Below are positions 1 through 12,810 of a stretch of DNA of 64,000 nucleotides, piece after piece (within the stretch, counting starts at the first letter, position 1; every line of letters begins with the position of its first letter). Position numbers and translations under genes: made by a program. The notes below the pieces were generated by a model. It saw only the letters and a list, made by a program, of their open reading frames with translations, made no database searches and was not told the origin of the DNA. The stretch covers positions 15,324,501-15,388,500 of the forward strand of contig NW_026622841.1 of NCBI RefSeq assembly GCF_023065955.2. The letters run 5' to 3'. This DNA comes from Ursus arctos. Taxonomy: Eukaryota; Chordata; Mammalia; Carnivora; Ursidae.

Positions 1-507
1 TGTTCTTCTCTTCGGCTGCAGACAGTTTTATGAGCGTTGATCTGATTTTCTCAGTTGACTAGTCCCTGAGCAGAATGCAATTTACCCAGGCTTAGTGTTA
101 GGATACAGCAAGAGTTCACAAGTTTTCCTGCTCGCAGACAAGTTCACCTCCCAGTTCAGACGCTAGAGGATATATTCTGCAATTTAAAATGCCTAGTACA
201 TTCCCCGTAAATAAAAGACCTTTGAAAGATGGGGTTTCCTTATAGGTGTGGTCCCCTCCTTAGAGTCTAAGCAGAAAAAGGTTCCCACCGAACTCCCGTA
301 TGGTGAAAAACATTTTCATTGGTTTCCAAATTAGAGGACAAAAGTAAGACCTGGTGATTTCTCAGTATTACACCTACTCAAAACCCTGATTAACAGTTAC
401 TTTGAGAGAGTTTGTCACTGAGTCTCTCCTTTTCTGCCTTGCAAGGTCTTGTCCAGTTCTGCCTACCAATTCTGTTTATTTGGGACATCTAGTTAGGAAA
501 CGACAAA
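1..507. other. Unique non-coding DNA
   Basis: AT-rich sequence with no recognisable exon, RNA gene or repeat family. The short open frame beginning near 402 runs into the MER5-like relic and has no recognisable protein similarity. Confidence 0.5.
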
Positions 508-653
508 GGGTCTCAACCTTGTGTGTACACCAAAAACACCCGAGGGGTTCTAAAAAATACCCGTGCCCCAGTCCCATCTCAGAGATTCTCACATCACTAT
601 ATTTAAATGTTCCCCAAGTGATCTAACAAACAGCCAAGGTTGACGACCACTGC
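508..653 (+). mobile_element. MER5A-like hAT-Charlie DNA transposon relic
   Basis: The segment opens with 'tctcaaccttgtgtgtacac', has the central 'agagattctcacatcac' block and closes with 'agccaaggttgacgaccact'. This matches the near-palindromic layout of the non-autonomous MER5A family, with terminal copies of a 'ctcaaccttgg'-like inverted repeat. It is old and diverged, with no coding capacity. Family name from memory. Confidence 0.75.
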
Positions 654-744
654 CCTGGGGCTGCTCTCTTATTTCCCTTAATTTCAGCTCAGCTGCCACA
701 GAGAGGAGCCCTGAAAACAGTAGTAGGCAAAACTTAGCCCCCAA

Positions 745-894
745 ACCAGCAGCATCATGTTATTTGGGACCATGTGGGATGTCAATTCCCTTGGGCCTCA
801 TCCCACTGTACCGGAAACTCTTGGGAGTAGGACCCAGAAATCTCTGTTTCCAAGTGCAAACATTTAGGAACCACTGCAACAATGTATCAAGGCA
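745..894. mobile_element. Second MER5-like hAT relic
   Basis: The 'ccagcagcatcatg' start, the 'ggaaactcttgggagtagga' centre and the end 'catttaggaaccactgc' follow the MER5A/MER5B consensus order. It lies about 90 bp from the relic at 508-653. It is strongly diverged, so subfamily and strand are not assigned. Confidence 0.6.
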
Positions 895-1606
895 TTTTCA
901 GACTCTTCTAGTCCCTTGGCAGAGTGACACACAGGACATGGACCTCCGTTCTGGAACTGGAGCTTCAGGAAATAGGCCAATGCTGTTTCTTATTCTTCTG
1001 TTTTCTCTACCATAAAAACTCCTATCAGAATCCCCACCTGCTCAAATCTTAACAGGAGTTCTTGGTGCTGTGGTGAGATTATGTTCCACCATTCAGGTAC
1101 TTTCATGGACAACACGGTAGAAATTAAGCCAAGGGGTGTGGGCCCTCAAAGTCAGAGACCCTCATCCCCAGAGGTTTGAAGGCAAATTCTTAACATGAAA
1201 TTAAACAAGCAGAAATGGAACAGTTCTTTCTCTCAAAGTTTGAAACTTAGATCGGCAGCTCAGACCTGACTTGGCAGTTGGAAATTCAATAAAATAGCAT
1301 TAGGGCAGATGAAATGTGAATCAGTCATCCTTGGGTTTAAAAAATAAAAGGAAGGAAAAGAGGCTGATGGAAAGCTTTTCTTTTAAACCCATGCTTGATT
1401 TGTTTCTTTGATTATTTTTCTCATCCTCCTTCGGGTCCCTTCTCTCAAGGGAATTACATAATGGCAGAAAGGCCTTTTTAAGGGTCAGTGAGAAAGGAGT
1501 GCTTGATGGATGGTCTCAATTTCTTTTAAATGTCAATTACTCCAAAAAATAGTTCTAAAAAGTAACTTTTTGAAATGTTTTTGAATCAAGAGGGAAAGTT
1601 AGTGGA
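895..1606. other. Unique non-coding DNA
   Basis: AT-rich sequence. I see no exon-like ORF, RNA gene or recognisable repeat. Confidence 0.45.
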
Positions 1607-2012
1607 TGCTATGGACTAAATTGCATACCCCTCCCCCAGAGTCAGATGTGGCAGCCCCAATTCCCCATGCAACTGTTTTTGGAGATAGGGTCTCCAGGAA
1701 GTGATTACGGTTAAATGAGGTTATAAGGGTAGGGACTTAGTCCCATAAGACTGTAGCCTTATCAGAAGAACAGAGCTCTCTTTCTTCCTCCTTCTCTTCT
1801 ACCCTTTCTCTTCCCCTCTCTCCAGCATGTGAGGACACAGCAAGAAAGCAGATGTCTTGAAAGCCAGGAAGAGAGATCTCACCAGAAACTGTCTCCATAG
1901 GACATTAATCTTGAACTTGCTGCCTCCAGAACTGTGAGAAAAAATCCGCTTCTGTTGTTTGCACCACCTGGCCTATGTTGTTTCGTTAAGGCAGCCTGAG
2001 TTGACTGATGAA
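1607..2012 (+). mobile_element. Solo MaLR LTR (MLT1/MST-like)
   Basis: It starts 'atgctatggactaaattgca', has the LTR blocks 'ttggagatagggtctcc' and 'ttaaatgaggttataagggt', then 'catgtgaggacacagcaag', and ends near 'cctccagaactgtgagaaaa' and 'ggcagcctgagttgact'. This is the typical order of an ERVL-MaLR solo LTR. Two further same-strand copies occur at about 10667 and 55151. No internal gag or pol region is attached. Confidence 0.75.
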
Positions 2013-4954
2013 CTGGAAAAACAAAGAGCAATCACACTGTTCTTTTACAGAGTACTGGTTCTCATTTCTTAACAAATAAGGTAGAAAACTGAAAGGATTC
2101 CCAGTTTTATGGGTTTTTTTTAATCCAATAACTTTATACTCAATTTGAAAATCGACTTCCTTAAAATGATCTCAACATACAAAATGTCCTGGGCAAGCTA
2201 ATGGGCATTGAGAAAAAGCTTTAGAAAGATTCAAAAGAGCAATGAGAAGATAAGGAAATAGGAACTATTTGATCTGTGTTAAAAAATAGAATTCAAAGGT
2301 GATACTCCTAAGAGGAAGCCAGTAAAAATTCACTCCAGATAAATCCCATATCATACTTGGCTGGCTACATTCTGCATGTTGGCTGCGTTCTGATCTCACT
2401 AGTGGAAAATCTCTCTGTAGTTCCAGTTTGCATTATCAAAATTGGGGGCTGATAGGTTAATGAATACCTCATCTCTTCTGTGTGGGACCACATGTAAGGG
2501 GTAGACCATCCCATTGCAGGCCACTCTGAGGTCATGAGGCCATATCTGGTCCAATCAGTAAGCCTTCCTGGGCAAAGAACAGCCTGGAACTACCTATCTG
2601 AGCAAGAAACACTGCTAGGGAAATTTATCTCAGGAGGGAGAGGGGGAAAGGCAGGTAAGTTCATTGACATGACCCATAAAATTTCATTGCTGATCTCTGG
2701 CAGAGCCATGCCTAGAACTCAGGCCAAGTAATTTTTCAAAATTATACCCAAAAATATAATTTTCATTTTATAAGGTAAACTAACATCTTAAAGACAAGAA
2801 AATAACATAAACACAATTGCCCATTTCCTTAGATTAGTATAGTACAAGGTATGTTTCATGAAAAACAGGTGTTCTACTTAAGCAATAGAAATGTCTTGAA
2901 AAAATTAATGCTAGGAGTATTATTTGTATTATTTAAATGTATCTATTTATAAGTATATGTGAATATATATGTTAAAAAATACTAGACATGTGTGTATGTA
3001 TGGGACAATTAGGAGGCACTAGCACTCAATGATTCTTTTTGTCATATGCCTTTGAGGAGTCGTTTGGCATATAAACGAATGCTTGAAAATTGCATAAGCT
3101 GAAGATGTTTGATCTGAATATTAACTCACAAATAACACCACGGATACTTCAATTTGCAAGGCATTTGTATGATGACCTTTGCTAAATGCTGTGCCTTTTT
3201 GCCCCCCAAAATTACAATATATAATTGTAATATTTAATATTTCTTTGTCTTTAACCTCACTTCAAGTGTGCATTAGAGCTCAGCAGCTCCTATGGGCTTT
3301 CTCTTGATTTATTATAACTTACAAAGTGCTCCCTGGTCAGATATTTTGGGGAAATGTTGCCCTCAATGATACATCTAGCTTGGAGGAGGAGAAATAAATG
3401 GGGATTGTCACAACTAGCACATACAGGCACCATAACTAACCTGATAAAACGGTAAAGAGATCAAAACCTCCCTGACATTTGTGCTTCTACTTCGTATCCA
3501 AGAAATTGGACTCAGGTGTCCCCACAGCTTCCTGACCACTGCTGTTGTCCCTGAGGGGATGGCTGGCAAACACTCCGTTCCATTCTCCATCTGCACCTGC
3601 TGTCACCCCCCCCCCCCCCCAGCTAACTCTGGTGCCCCTCATGCTGGACCCGCCCTGGCTGCAAGCACAGCAGAGAAGAGTGAGTCGGTATGAAAAGTGT
3701 AAAGGTGGACATTCCCTTGAGCCATAAGTTGGCTCGGGTGGAAAACAGTGAAGCATAATGGTGCCTTTAGAGAGGACACAATGTGAGGAGGGCGATGCAG
3801 CCTGAATATAAATATAAAAAAATAAAAAGTGCAGGTTCTTAAAAAGCAATGGAGTCCTGTTGAGGAACTACAAGAGCATACGTCTGTCCAACAAGATGGC
3901 AACCGAAAGCAAAATGGGCCCCTGTCCTTATGGAGTGGGGTGCCTTTACAAGACCTCAGGCCTTGGAGGGAAACCCGGAAAAACGACATCTTGAGAGTGT
4001 AATGTAGTTCTCTTCAGAGAAAGAATTAATTTTACCTTTGAGATAGTGTTTAACTCTGTGAACATAGCTCAAGTAGACTCTTTAGGTGAACAAAGTAAGT
4101 ATTCATCCATTCTAGCGGGAAATTGTGACCTCGTTAACTGAAAAGCAGATGATTTAGACCGAACATGTATTATTTTACCTGTTTAATTATTCTTCCTCAT
4201 TACGCCGTAAGTCGAGAGGCAGGGCAGGCTACCCGGCTCACCATGCTCTCCTCAGCCCATACAGCACAGAGACCAGCACACAGTAGGTCCTCACAGAGGG
4301 TGGAATGCAGCATAAGAATAAAGCATAAATCACTGGTGCTATGAGCAGAACCTATACAGTACGAGGGCAGGACTGACCTGTCCACAGTGCTTGTCATGTG
4401 GAATTGTGCCTTCCCATTAGAGACATAGTCATTATGAATGACTTTTCTATGTGTGAAGATATGAAACAAATATTAAAGATACATTTAGTACAATATTTAA
4501 ATAAGAGACTAAACTTTAAACTGTGTTTATCTTTCACTCTTTCTCTGTTATCTTACATTGAGGAATAATTACTCATTCTTCTATTGTACAGGCGGGTCTA
4601 GTAAGGGTCACTTCAGCTAGAAATGCCCCACCATCAGCCCTCTCATTCCTTCTATTAGACCCAGAAAACTGAGTATTTGCGGGTTGCAAGGTGGAAGAGA
4701 ACATGGCAATTACATTTTTACATGTCTGTTGTATCACATTGAGGAGTTAGTGTCGATCAGGGCAGGTGAAAACAGAAGTACACTTGAGTACAAATAAGTA
4801 TCTTCTCTTCCCACCTTATCGTGATTTCTAAAAAATGTCTTTCACCATTAGTCATCTTTGGTTACTGGATTACTTTATTTTTCAAAATAAAAAGGCTTTC
4901 AATTTCAGATGTTGAAATGGACTGTTTTCTTATGCAAATTCCTCACCATCCTAG
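2013..4954. other. Unique non-coding DNA with a C-homopolymer
   Basis: About 2.9 kb without a recognised repeat or exon. It contains a 15-nt C run at 3606-3620. Several overlapping open frames on both strands around 3.4-4.0 kb show no family motif and look like chance ORFs. A short inverted repeat, 'attacaat' at 3211-3218 and 'attgtaat' at 3224-3231, is AT-rich background. Confidence 0.45.
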
Positions 4955-5050
4955 TATGGGACAGGGGGTCCAATCCCAGGTTGGCCATTTTCTAAGCTGG
5001 GACAAGTCATTTAACTACTAAGCATCAATTTCTTCATCTGTCCAATGCAA
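4955..5050 (+). mobile_element. MIR SINE fragment
   Basis: The order 'tctaagctgggacaagtcat', 'ttaactactaagc' and 'caatttcttcatctgt' corresponds to the MIR core ('gtgacaagtcacttaacctctctgagcctcagtttcttcatctg'-type). It is ancient and diverged and is followed by an A-run at about 5058-5072. Confidence 0.6.
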
Positions 5051-5218
5051 GTTAAAAGAAAAAAAAAAAAAACCTAAGGTAAAGACAAATTTTGGAATGA
5101 AAATGATAGGGTACAGTAAAGTAGGCGCACAGCGCTGGCATTCCTGAATGTGTTCAGTGAACTTTGGGTGTCATGTATAAGGAGGGCCACCTTCCCACTT
5201 CTTATATCTACCCACTTA

Positions 5219-5296
5219 CATGCCGCCGGGTACAGGTGTAAGCACATGCCGCCGGGTACAGGTGTAAGCACATGCCGCCGGGTACAGGTGTAAGCA
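5219..5296 (+). repeat. Minisatellite, 3 x 26 bp
   Basis: Three back-to-back copies of a 26-bp unit (5219-5244, 5245-5270, 5271-5296). The unit begins 'catgccgccggg' and ends 'tacaggtgtaagca'. The copies are identical as read, and each carries two CpG dinucleotides, unusual in this CpG-poor window. It abuts the MIR fragment at 5297. Confidence 0.95.
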
Positions 5297-5482
5297 CTTG
5301 ACACGTGTGGCTCATTGAACCCTCATGTTAGTTCTTTCAGATAAGTACCATTATTATCCCCCATTTACATTAAGAGGAAAGCAGAGCGTAGAAAGATCAA
5401 ATGACTTGCCCAGACTCACATCCCTAGCAAACCGCAGAATCAGAATTTGGATCCAGGAAATCAAGCTCCAGACTGCCATTTC
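5297..5482 (-). mobile_element. MIR SINE, antisense
   Basis: The + strand reads 'ggctcattgaaccctcatgt', 'attattatcccccatttaca', 'caaatgacttgcccagactc' and 'cagaatttggatccagg'. These are the reverse-complement MIR blocks in the correct order. It is diverged but nearly full length. Confidence 0.8.
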
Positions 5483-6739
5483 ATACTAGCCATTCATGTG
5501 ACATTTTTAAAAAACCAGATCACTGGCCCATACATAAAAGAAATGTACCTGCCTTATTAGTTTAAATCAATACGCATGGTAAAAATTATAGCCATTACTG
5601 ACACAAGAAAGAAAAGCCCCCTGCATCTGCCTATTCCCTTGTGACTATCCATCCATTCATTTTTTTATTCTGTCATATTCAATGTGCACATTTCCATGTA
5701 ATTATTTAAATGAAGTGGATTTACAATCTTCTTTAAATCTATATTTGCCATTTGATAGTTTACACAGGATGTCCTCTGGATATAATTCAGGTTATTTTTA
5801 CAGAAGTATCTAGTGCAGCTTGATACTGAATGTTAGGGAAATTTGTCAGTGTAATTTCCCTGATAGCTTAAAATGATTTAAATCAGAGCTGCCTTCACAG
5901 AGTGAAATGTATAATCAATGGATGCATTGTCAAGAGAGAAAGAGGACTTCTGGAGACATATTTATACAGAAAATGCTTTAAAAGGATGATAAAGGGAAAC
6001 CACCATGCTTCCTTTCATACTTCTGTATTTTAAAGACAGAGAATCAGGATGGAGGTGAAGTTACTCCCTTTCAATGAGCATTATCAAGAACTTCGAGCAT
6101 TAATGGTCCTCCTCTGGGTACTTAATGTGCCAATACCTAGTAATTATTGCTTCATTTTGGATAGATTGGTAATGGAAATTTTGAGTATGATGGTCAAGCT
6201 GCAGTCTTGTCAGATGCTCCTATATTTTCACTGAAGGGGAAAATAAGATAATGAAAATCCCCGTTATGGGACAACAGTGCGGGACCCCTGAAATACAGAT
6301 ACAGATGTCATCTCTAAAGTAACCTATATATTAAGATCGTATACTACATTGACCATTAGCGCAGACATTGAAAGAGGACAGACGTTATTCGATCAGCAAA
6401 CACTTCAAAATGGCTATTACGTATCAGACACGTTATTTACTGAAGCTCTAAAGGACTAGACCATGTTTTCAAAGATTCTACAGAAAAATGCCAAGACAGG
6501 CCTGTGAACCAAAAATCAGCATATAGCCCTAGAGGTGCTTCAATACAAGCAGCCAGAGCGGTTTCATACCTCACCTCAGAAACTTGAAGAGTTCTGTGAA
6601 CCAAAAAAAGTTAAAGGTCATTGAAGGTGTCATGCTAATATGCTAAGGGTTTGGATAGTTGTCCTGAAGTTAATGTAATGCCATCTGAGAATTTCAAGGA
6701 AGGGAAATCTCTTAATCAGATATGAATTTCAGTACAATT
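5483..6739. other. Unique non-coding DNA
   Basis: AT-rich sequence. A 61-codon frame at 6049 has no recognisable similarity. I see no RNA gene or repeat family. Confidence 0.45.
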
Positions 6740-7465
6740 AGTTTGACTTTAGACTGCAGCAGGAAAGGATGTGGGTTAGAAGGGAGGGTGGTGGCAGCTT
6801 GAAGTGCTGTTGAGAAGGGCTGCAATGAATAATCAAGGGGAAACAGGAGGAGTGGCTGAACTCAGGCTGTGTCATAGAAACGGACAGAAGGAGGCTGATT
6901 GCAGAAATATCAGGAGGCACGATCAGGGCTTGGAGAGGGATTCAGTGGGAAAGATGAAAGAGAACACTTAGATAACTAAGTAGAGCTGAGGAGGCAGGAA
7001 TAGAGGAAGCAAAGCAAACTGGGGGTGGTCAGCACAAAGAGGAGAAAAGGTTAGTACAGCCTGGAACATCTGAGCTTGGAGAATTGATGAGACAAACCAG
7101 TGAAAATGCTCAGCCAGTAATAACTGGTTATAGGGAGCTGGAGCTTGCTTGATAAAGAAATACGAACTGGAGAACAAGATTTGGAAGTCATCGACTCATT
7201 TAGGCTAGAAGAGCTGTAAGATTGGACAGGGACGATGAGCAGCGTGAGCAGGACGTACGCCAAGAACACAATGAACCCCAGAGAACACGAATATTTAAAG
7301 GCCAGACAAGAAGGAAAAGGCTGAGAAATTTTTATACAGAAACAGCAAAAGAAATCAGAAGGAAACCAAAAGAACACGATGCCAGAAAAGTCTCCTCACT
7401 TGGTGCCCAAGGAGAAAGTGGTCATTCATCAACAATGACGAATCCTACAGCACTTTAAGAGATTC
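6740..7465 (+). mobile_element. Ancient LINE-like interspersed repeat
   Basis: Purine-rich sequence with blocks such as 'ctgcagcaggaaaggatgtg', 'gaggctgattgcagaaatat', 'gatttggaagtcatcgactc' and 'aggaaaccaaaagaacacga'. They follow, in order, a widespread old mammalian repeat whose family I believe is an L1M-type 3' UTR but cannot name for certain. The 78-codon frame at 7222 lies inside it and is not a gene. Relatives occur at 28410, 35735, 37465 and 50015. Confidence 0.5.
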
Positions 7466-10400
7466 AAAGAATTAAAATTTCTTCCCTAAAATTATTAAAC
7501 ACACAAAGAATGTGTGTTTTATAGGGATGGTCTTGCTTAATTTGCTATAAAGGGACTCAGAAGCTTTTTCTTCAAGATATGTCCTTCTTTCCTCCAGACA
7601 GTGGGCACAGTCAGTGGCCCGTGTCTCAGTCGGGAACATGCCACAGCAAGAAAGGGCACATCAGGGAGTGATGCCAGCCCACCTGAGAGTCAGGCCACGT
7701 TGGCCTACTGTCCTGCAGCTAACTTCAGTCCTTCTTCCATGTAGGAGGGCCAGATTCTAGAGATGGGTTAAAATACCTGATAGTCATCTCCACAGCTTTT
7801 ACTCAGCTAAAGAGAGAATGTGACCCAATCGTGGTCAATAAATGTGCAGGAAAATGATGAGAGGGGCCTTTCACAAAAGATTTCCTACCGTGGAGAAGAG
7901 GCAACTCCCCACTCTGCCCCTTTGAACCCTGTTCCTTTTCCTGACTTGGAAGACAAGTTTATGCAGATGTGACCACGGTAGCTCCTGTGGTTATCTTGCG
8001 TCCCTCGGTGCAGACATCACCGACATGCTGTGCATGGCAGAGATTACAGATTGAAGGAAATTTGGTCTTGGATACCATGACTGAATGCCTAAAACAAACA
8101 AAAAACACTCACCTCTGGACTTCCTGTTAATGTGAGAAAATAACCAACCCACACTGTTGAAGTCAATTGTAATCAGAACTTCTGTTACTTACAGCCAAGA
8201 GCATTCTAACTGAGGTACCTGTTACTCAAGGGCCTAGAGGATGTTATTTAGACATAAATGGAATAAACCCACTTGTTCCCAACAGGAATGACAGAATTTT
8301 ACTTCTGAAAAAAATCAGACTGTGCAAAGTGTCTAACAAATATGATAATTTAATATTTTCCCATTACAATGAAAATGCATATTTTGACAAAGGCAATTGA
8401 AGCATACAACCAGAAGTATCTATCACATTCATGAGAAGCTTAAGATTAATGGTTCCGGGGAATTCTGGGCAAGATTTGAGCTGAAATGCAACAAATTAAT
8501 AAGCTGTGTACATTATCTGTTGTTGAATTTCCACAGAAAAAGAGCAGAAGTGGGTGCCAGGAGAACAGATTAGGAAATGCAAACAAACCGCTTCCCCATG
8601 CTTCAACTTGAGGTTTGAGGCCAGGTGTTTGTTTGTTTGTGTTTTTCAAAATTTCCAGACAGTGCGTTGCACTGATGAGCAGCTTACTTCTCTAGAATAA
8701 TGCCCTTATAGACAGCAGCAAAGGAAAGCATTGGGCCCGGATTAGAATGAACACAGAAAGAAATCAGGTGGATACACATTATCAGAGCTGAAGCCTCTCT
8801 AGGCTGGTGTGAGCCAAGTAAACACTGTATAATTACAGGCAGGTTCTCTTCGGTCTTGCCACATTGTTGGAGTCTTCCAGAGCAGTGGTAGGAGTCTACA
8901 GCTACCAAGGGTGCCTAGGCACATTGCTTTCCATTCCTAGAAACCCTCTTTATTCTTATGACCCACAAAACTAGCAAGGAGAGACCTGTTGGTTCAGAAA
9001 GACTTGGTGAATATTAGTGGCACCAACCTATTATCTCAGAGTCAGCAAACAAGAACGTTCTCATGGAAGATGTTGACCTGAGCTTTTCTGATATTAAAGA
9101 TAGGGACTTAACCTGAACATATTCTTTTGATGACAGAAGTAAATTTCCTAAAGCAACTACAACGGTCCCCTAATGATGTGGTGCAAACCAGAATCCCCTG
9201 TGTTCTGAGTCTCTGAAAGCTTTCACTTGCTTACCTTTAGTCCAACGTAATCAGCTCTCAAAACCACTAGACATATGGTCTGCCTAAAATCTTCCTAGTG
9301 ACTTTAGCCAGTTCATCAAAACTTCCTGAATGTCTGAGAATACATCTATTACATTGAGATTTTCCATTTGCTTAAGAATAATTTGTTTCCATTTGGCTCA
9401 TGAGATTCACAAAATACAACAATAACTGTAGAGCTTCTGGGACAAAGATGAGCGTGAACAGGAGCCTGGAGAGTGCTTACAATAGATGGAAACACGGGGT
9501 GCACAGAGAGATCTCTCTAGATGTCAGCAAAAAACAGCCACCGTGGTTTTCTTCTTCTAAGTCAGATGGGACCGGTGGGTTGTGTTCGTGAGAAATATGT
9601 TGTGTTTGTCAGGAATCACAGATATTGTTAGGTGAATGTGATAACTACTATACTACGGAAACCTCTGGAATCACAGATACTGTTACCTACTAGGCAAACT
9701 TTCTGAATTGAACAAAAAGAAATCTCCCCCAATGGTGAATGTATTTCTGGACTCTGAGGTCAAAGGGAGTCCTTTTGAAAAATTTGGGGGTTCAAAGCTT
9801 AATATAATGCTCTTCCAAAGGCAAAACTATATTCTGAATAAATCCACAGGCCAAGCTGAAAGCCAATTACTATTTTTTAAGGAAGCCTACTCAGAGAATT
9901 AGTAGGGTTCACCATGTATCAAGGAAACCAGAACATTACCATTTCAAACACAGTCTGGACAAATCCGTAGCAAGAACAAAATTTCAAAGCATCCTTTGAT
10001 GCCAGGTGTCAGAAAGTTCCTCGAAGTCCTCTATTTTAATGAATACTTTAGTGACAAACACCTCTTATTAGGATGGTAGCAACTTTTCAGGCTCCCTTCA
10101 TCTGGGTCACTAGGTCAAAAGTAGTCCTCTGTTCTATGATCTTGAAAGTTTATGCTTAATCCTTTGATTCAGCTATCTTGAAAACATCTTAGACTAGTTA
10201 TTTCTTGATCGTGCATTAGAATAATGAAGGCACTGTCCAGTTGTCAGTTAAGATCTGACTAACTGGAGATATTGTGCCTGTAATTTCCATCTCCAACATG
10301 GGCACACTGACAGACCAGAAGTCTACAGGCATTGTGATGGACAGGCAAGGGAAGGTTCTCACAGAATGACATCCACAGCCGGGTTCTGAAAGCCTTTATG

Positions 10401-10666
10401 GTTTCCACTTCGGTGTGGTGAAGATTGCCACCTGTAGCAATACTACTTAACTAGCAGTAAGGTAGCATTTGTGGAAAATTTCTTTTTAACTACAAATATA
10501 TAATCTTGGGCTACAGTGAATGTCTTAACCCAATAGGAGTCACTAAAAACTCGCTCATTTAATGAGCAAAGAGAATAATCCTAAGAGTAGGGACAAATCC
10601 AGTTGGATTTTGAGGAAGGGTGAAGGCAGAAGGTATTTTAGAACATGAGCAGGGAATAACGATGGG
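7466..10666. other. Unique non-coding DNA
   Basis: About 3.2 kb with no recognisable exon chain, RNA gene or named repeat. The only internal repeat noticed is a 19-nt near-duplicate (9612-9630 and 9667-9685, one mismatch). All frames here are under 80 codons and lack recognisable motifs. Confidence 0.45.
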
Positions 10667-11088
10667 TGTTATGGACTGAGCTGTGTCCCCCCCAAATTCA
10701 TATGTTGAAGCCCTAACCCGCAATGTGACTGTATTTGGAGATCGGGCCTTTCGGGGGGTAAATAAGATTAAATGAGGTCATAAGGGTGAGGGCCTAATCC
10801 AAAAGGAAAAGTGTCCTTATAGAAAAGGAAGAGATGCCAGACATGCTCGCTTACGTGCTCTCACTCTCTTCGGCATGCTCTCTCTCTCTCTCCCTGGAAA
10901 GGGAGAGGTGAGAAAGCGCAGTGTGAAAACAGAGGGGAAGGTGCCCATCTACAAGCCAGGAAGCCAGAAACCAATCCTGCAGCAGCTTGACCTTGGATGT
11001 CCAATCTCCAGAGCTGCTGGAAAATAAATGTGTAGTTCGAGCCACTTGGGCCGTGGTATCTTGTTATGGCAGCCGGGGTTGACAAACA
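10667..11088 (+). mobile_element. Solo MaLR LTR (MLT1/MST-like)
   Basis: It begins 'tgttatggactgagctgtgt', then 'aaattcatatgttgaagccc', 'gtgactgtatttggagatcg' and 'ttaaatgaggtcataagggt', a CT-rich stretch near 10870, and the end 'cttgttatggcagccggggt'. The order and the TG...CA ends fit an ERVL-MaLR LTR, same strand as those at 1607 and 55151. Antisense frames of 120 codons over 10861-11311 run through it and are not genes. Confidence 0.8.
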
Positions 11089-12649
11089 CAGTGGGAAATC
11101 CTGAGAACCCAGAAAACACAAGCAAATCCCTAGCTTCAAAAAAAATAGGAAATGGAAAGACAGAGAAAAGCCAAAAAATGGGATGAACGATCCAAAAAAG
11201 GGCAAAATTTCCCAATGTGACACCTTGGCTTAAGTGCAAGCTGAAAATACAAGTGATGGACGAATCAACAGTCCAGCTCTGGGGTTGGAAGGTGCACCAT
11301 AAGCAAACCATAGATATTTAGAAACTTCTATGTTTCAGATCAATATGCTATTTCAAAATGAATATAATAGTATCTACGTGATAAGAAAAAATTTCAAAGA
11401 AATTTTGTTTTTAGTCCAAAATTCTAAAAGTATGGGCACCAAATCCCAAGTGAAATTATTACCATTTAAAACGAATTTCACCCAACAGGGAGGATATGAA
11501 GCATTGTCACGTCTGGCAGCACCATGGACTCATAGCCGTCCGAGTTGGAAGCAAATTATGAGATTAGCTCCATTTTCTCATTTCATACATTTATACACTC
11601 GTTAGACTTTAACAGCATTGAAAGTCGTACCTTCATTCATTGTTGAAGAGGATTCTTATTTATCTAAGATAATTATTAAGATAAGATAGTACATTAAGAA
11701 GAATTAACTCTACGGTTTTAAAATGATTGATTTCTAATTGATCACTTTCTCTTCACTCAACTTATTCTCCAAATTAGAGGTAAATTTAAAAATTGTTAAA
11801 TAACAGCCTAGGGAATAACAAAGATACAGATACAGATATTTACAGGTTAAAAATTCGGCAAGCTCCTTTTAGCAGGTTTCTGTGTCCACACTGCTGAAGA
11901 GCTTTACTTCAGTTTCTCAACCCCTGCTTGTGCTAACCACTCAAGAAGATGTTTAGAATGCCATGAGGAAAGTGCTCCAACTCCAGGTTGCTTTGCAACA
12001 AAGCCACAGTATGTACGATGCAATTACATGACAGTCTCAACCCATTTCCTCTTAAAGCTAACCTCTACACGGAAGCAATAGAAAAACTCACCTCCCCACA
12101 TTTTCTTTTCTGGAAAAACAATGACAGTTCTAGTCCCAGGATTGTTTTGTTTTGTTTTGTTGGCTTTTTAATGAAGGAAAAGATTAGCAATTTATTTTAA
12201 CTACCGGTGAATTAATAGGTTAATGAATCCATTAACTAATATATAACTAATATGTATCACTGACTACAATTATTACAGGCTGAAAGTTTGTAAATGTGTA
12301 CTTCTGAATTGATTTATTGTTATTCCCCTCATATACCAAGACATGTTAAGAAAGCCTGTATGTGGTTATTCATTGTCTATCTATGCAAATACGTATATGT
12401 AATATAGGAATAATATTTTTGAAACGAATCAGTGTGATCCTTTTCCTCTTGGTCAGGCAGGGTAACACACAGTCTGGTGGAGAACTGGGATCTTTTGAGC
12501 AAGAATGCACAGAAAACAAGTCAGTTACAAAAAAAAAAAAAGACAAGTCACTTTCAGCCTTTGACTTATAGCATGGCACCCTGAGGCATAAAGTCAAGCC
12601 CCAGTCTTAAGAAACAGTCTTTGTTGAAAGGAAAAACAGGGTTTCTAAA
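11089..12649. other. Unique non-coding DNA
   Basis: AT-rich sequence with a (GTTTT) run near 12143 and an A-run near 12530. No exon, RNA gene or named repeat is recognised. Confidence 0.45.
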
Positions 12650-12687
12650 TGACAGAAACTTCTTTTTCATTGAACTACAGCTGATAT
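12650..12687 (+). mobile_element. L1 3'-UTR fragment, left part (split by SINE)
   Basis: 'cattgaactacagctgatat' is the start of an L1 3'-UTR block that resumes after the SINE at 12811. The pair shows that a SINE interrupted an older L1 end. Confidence 0.55.
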
Positions 12688-12810
12688 AGGGACACCTGGC
12701 TGGCTCAGCTGGAGGGAGGAGCACATGACTCTTGATCTCAGAGTCGTGAGTTCGAGCCCCATGTTGGGTGTAGAGATTATCTAACTAAATAAAAAAAACT
12801 TTAAAAAAAG
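12688..12810 (+). mobile_element. Can-SINE, older short subfamily
   Basis: The head 'gacacctggctggctcagct', the middle 'gactcttgatctcagagtcg', 'gttcgagccccatgttgggt' and the A-rich tail identify the older carnivore tRNA-Lys SINE type, which lacks the CT-rich body. It sits inside an L1 3' UTR, with imperfect flanking duplications ('aactacagctgatat' against 'aacagagctggcatac'). Confidence 0.8.

Noticed and set aside
3414..3989. Cluster of overlapping open frames on both strands around the C-homopolymer
   Set aside because: Several frames are open at once with no motif or codon pattern. This is explained by local GC content and chance.
10861..11311. Overlapping 120-codon antisense frames
   Set aside because: They run through the solo MaLR LTR at 10667-11088 and its flank. 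An LTR antisense frame has no coding significance here.
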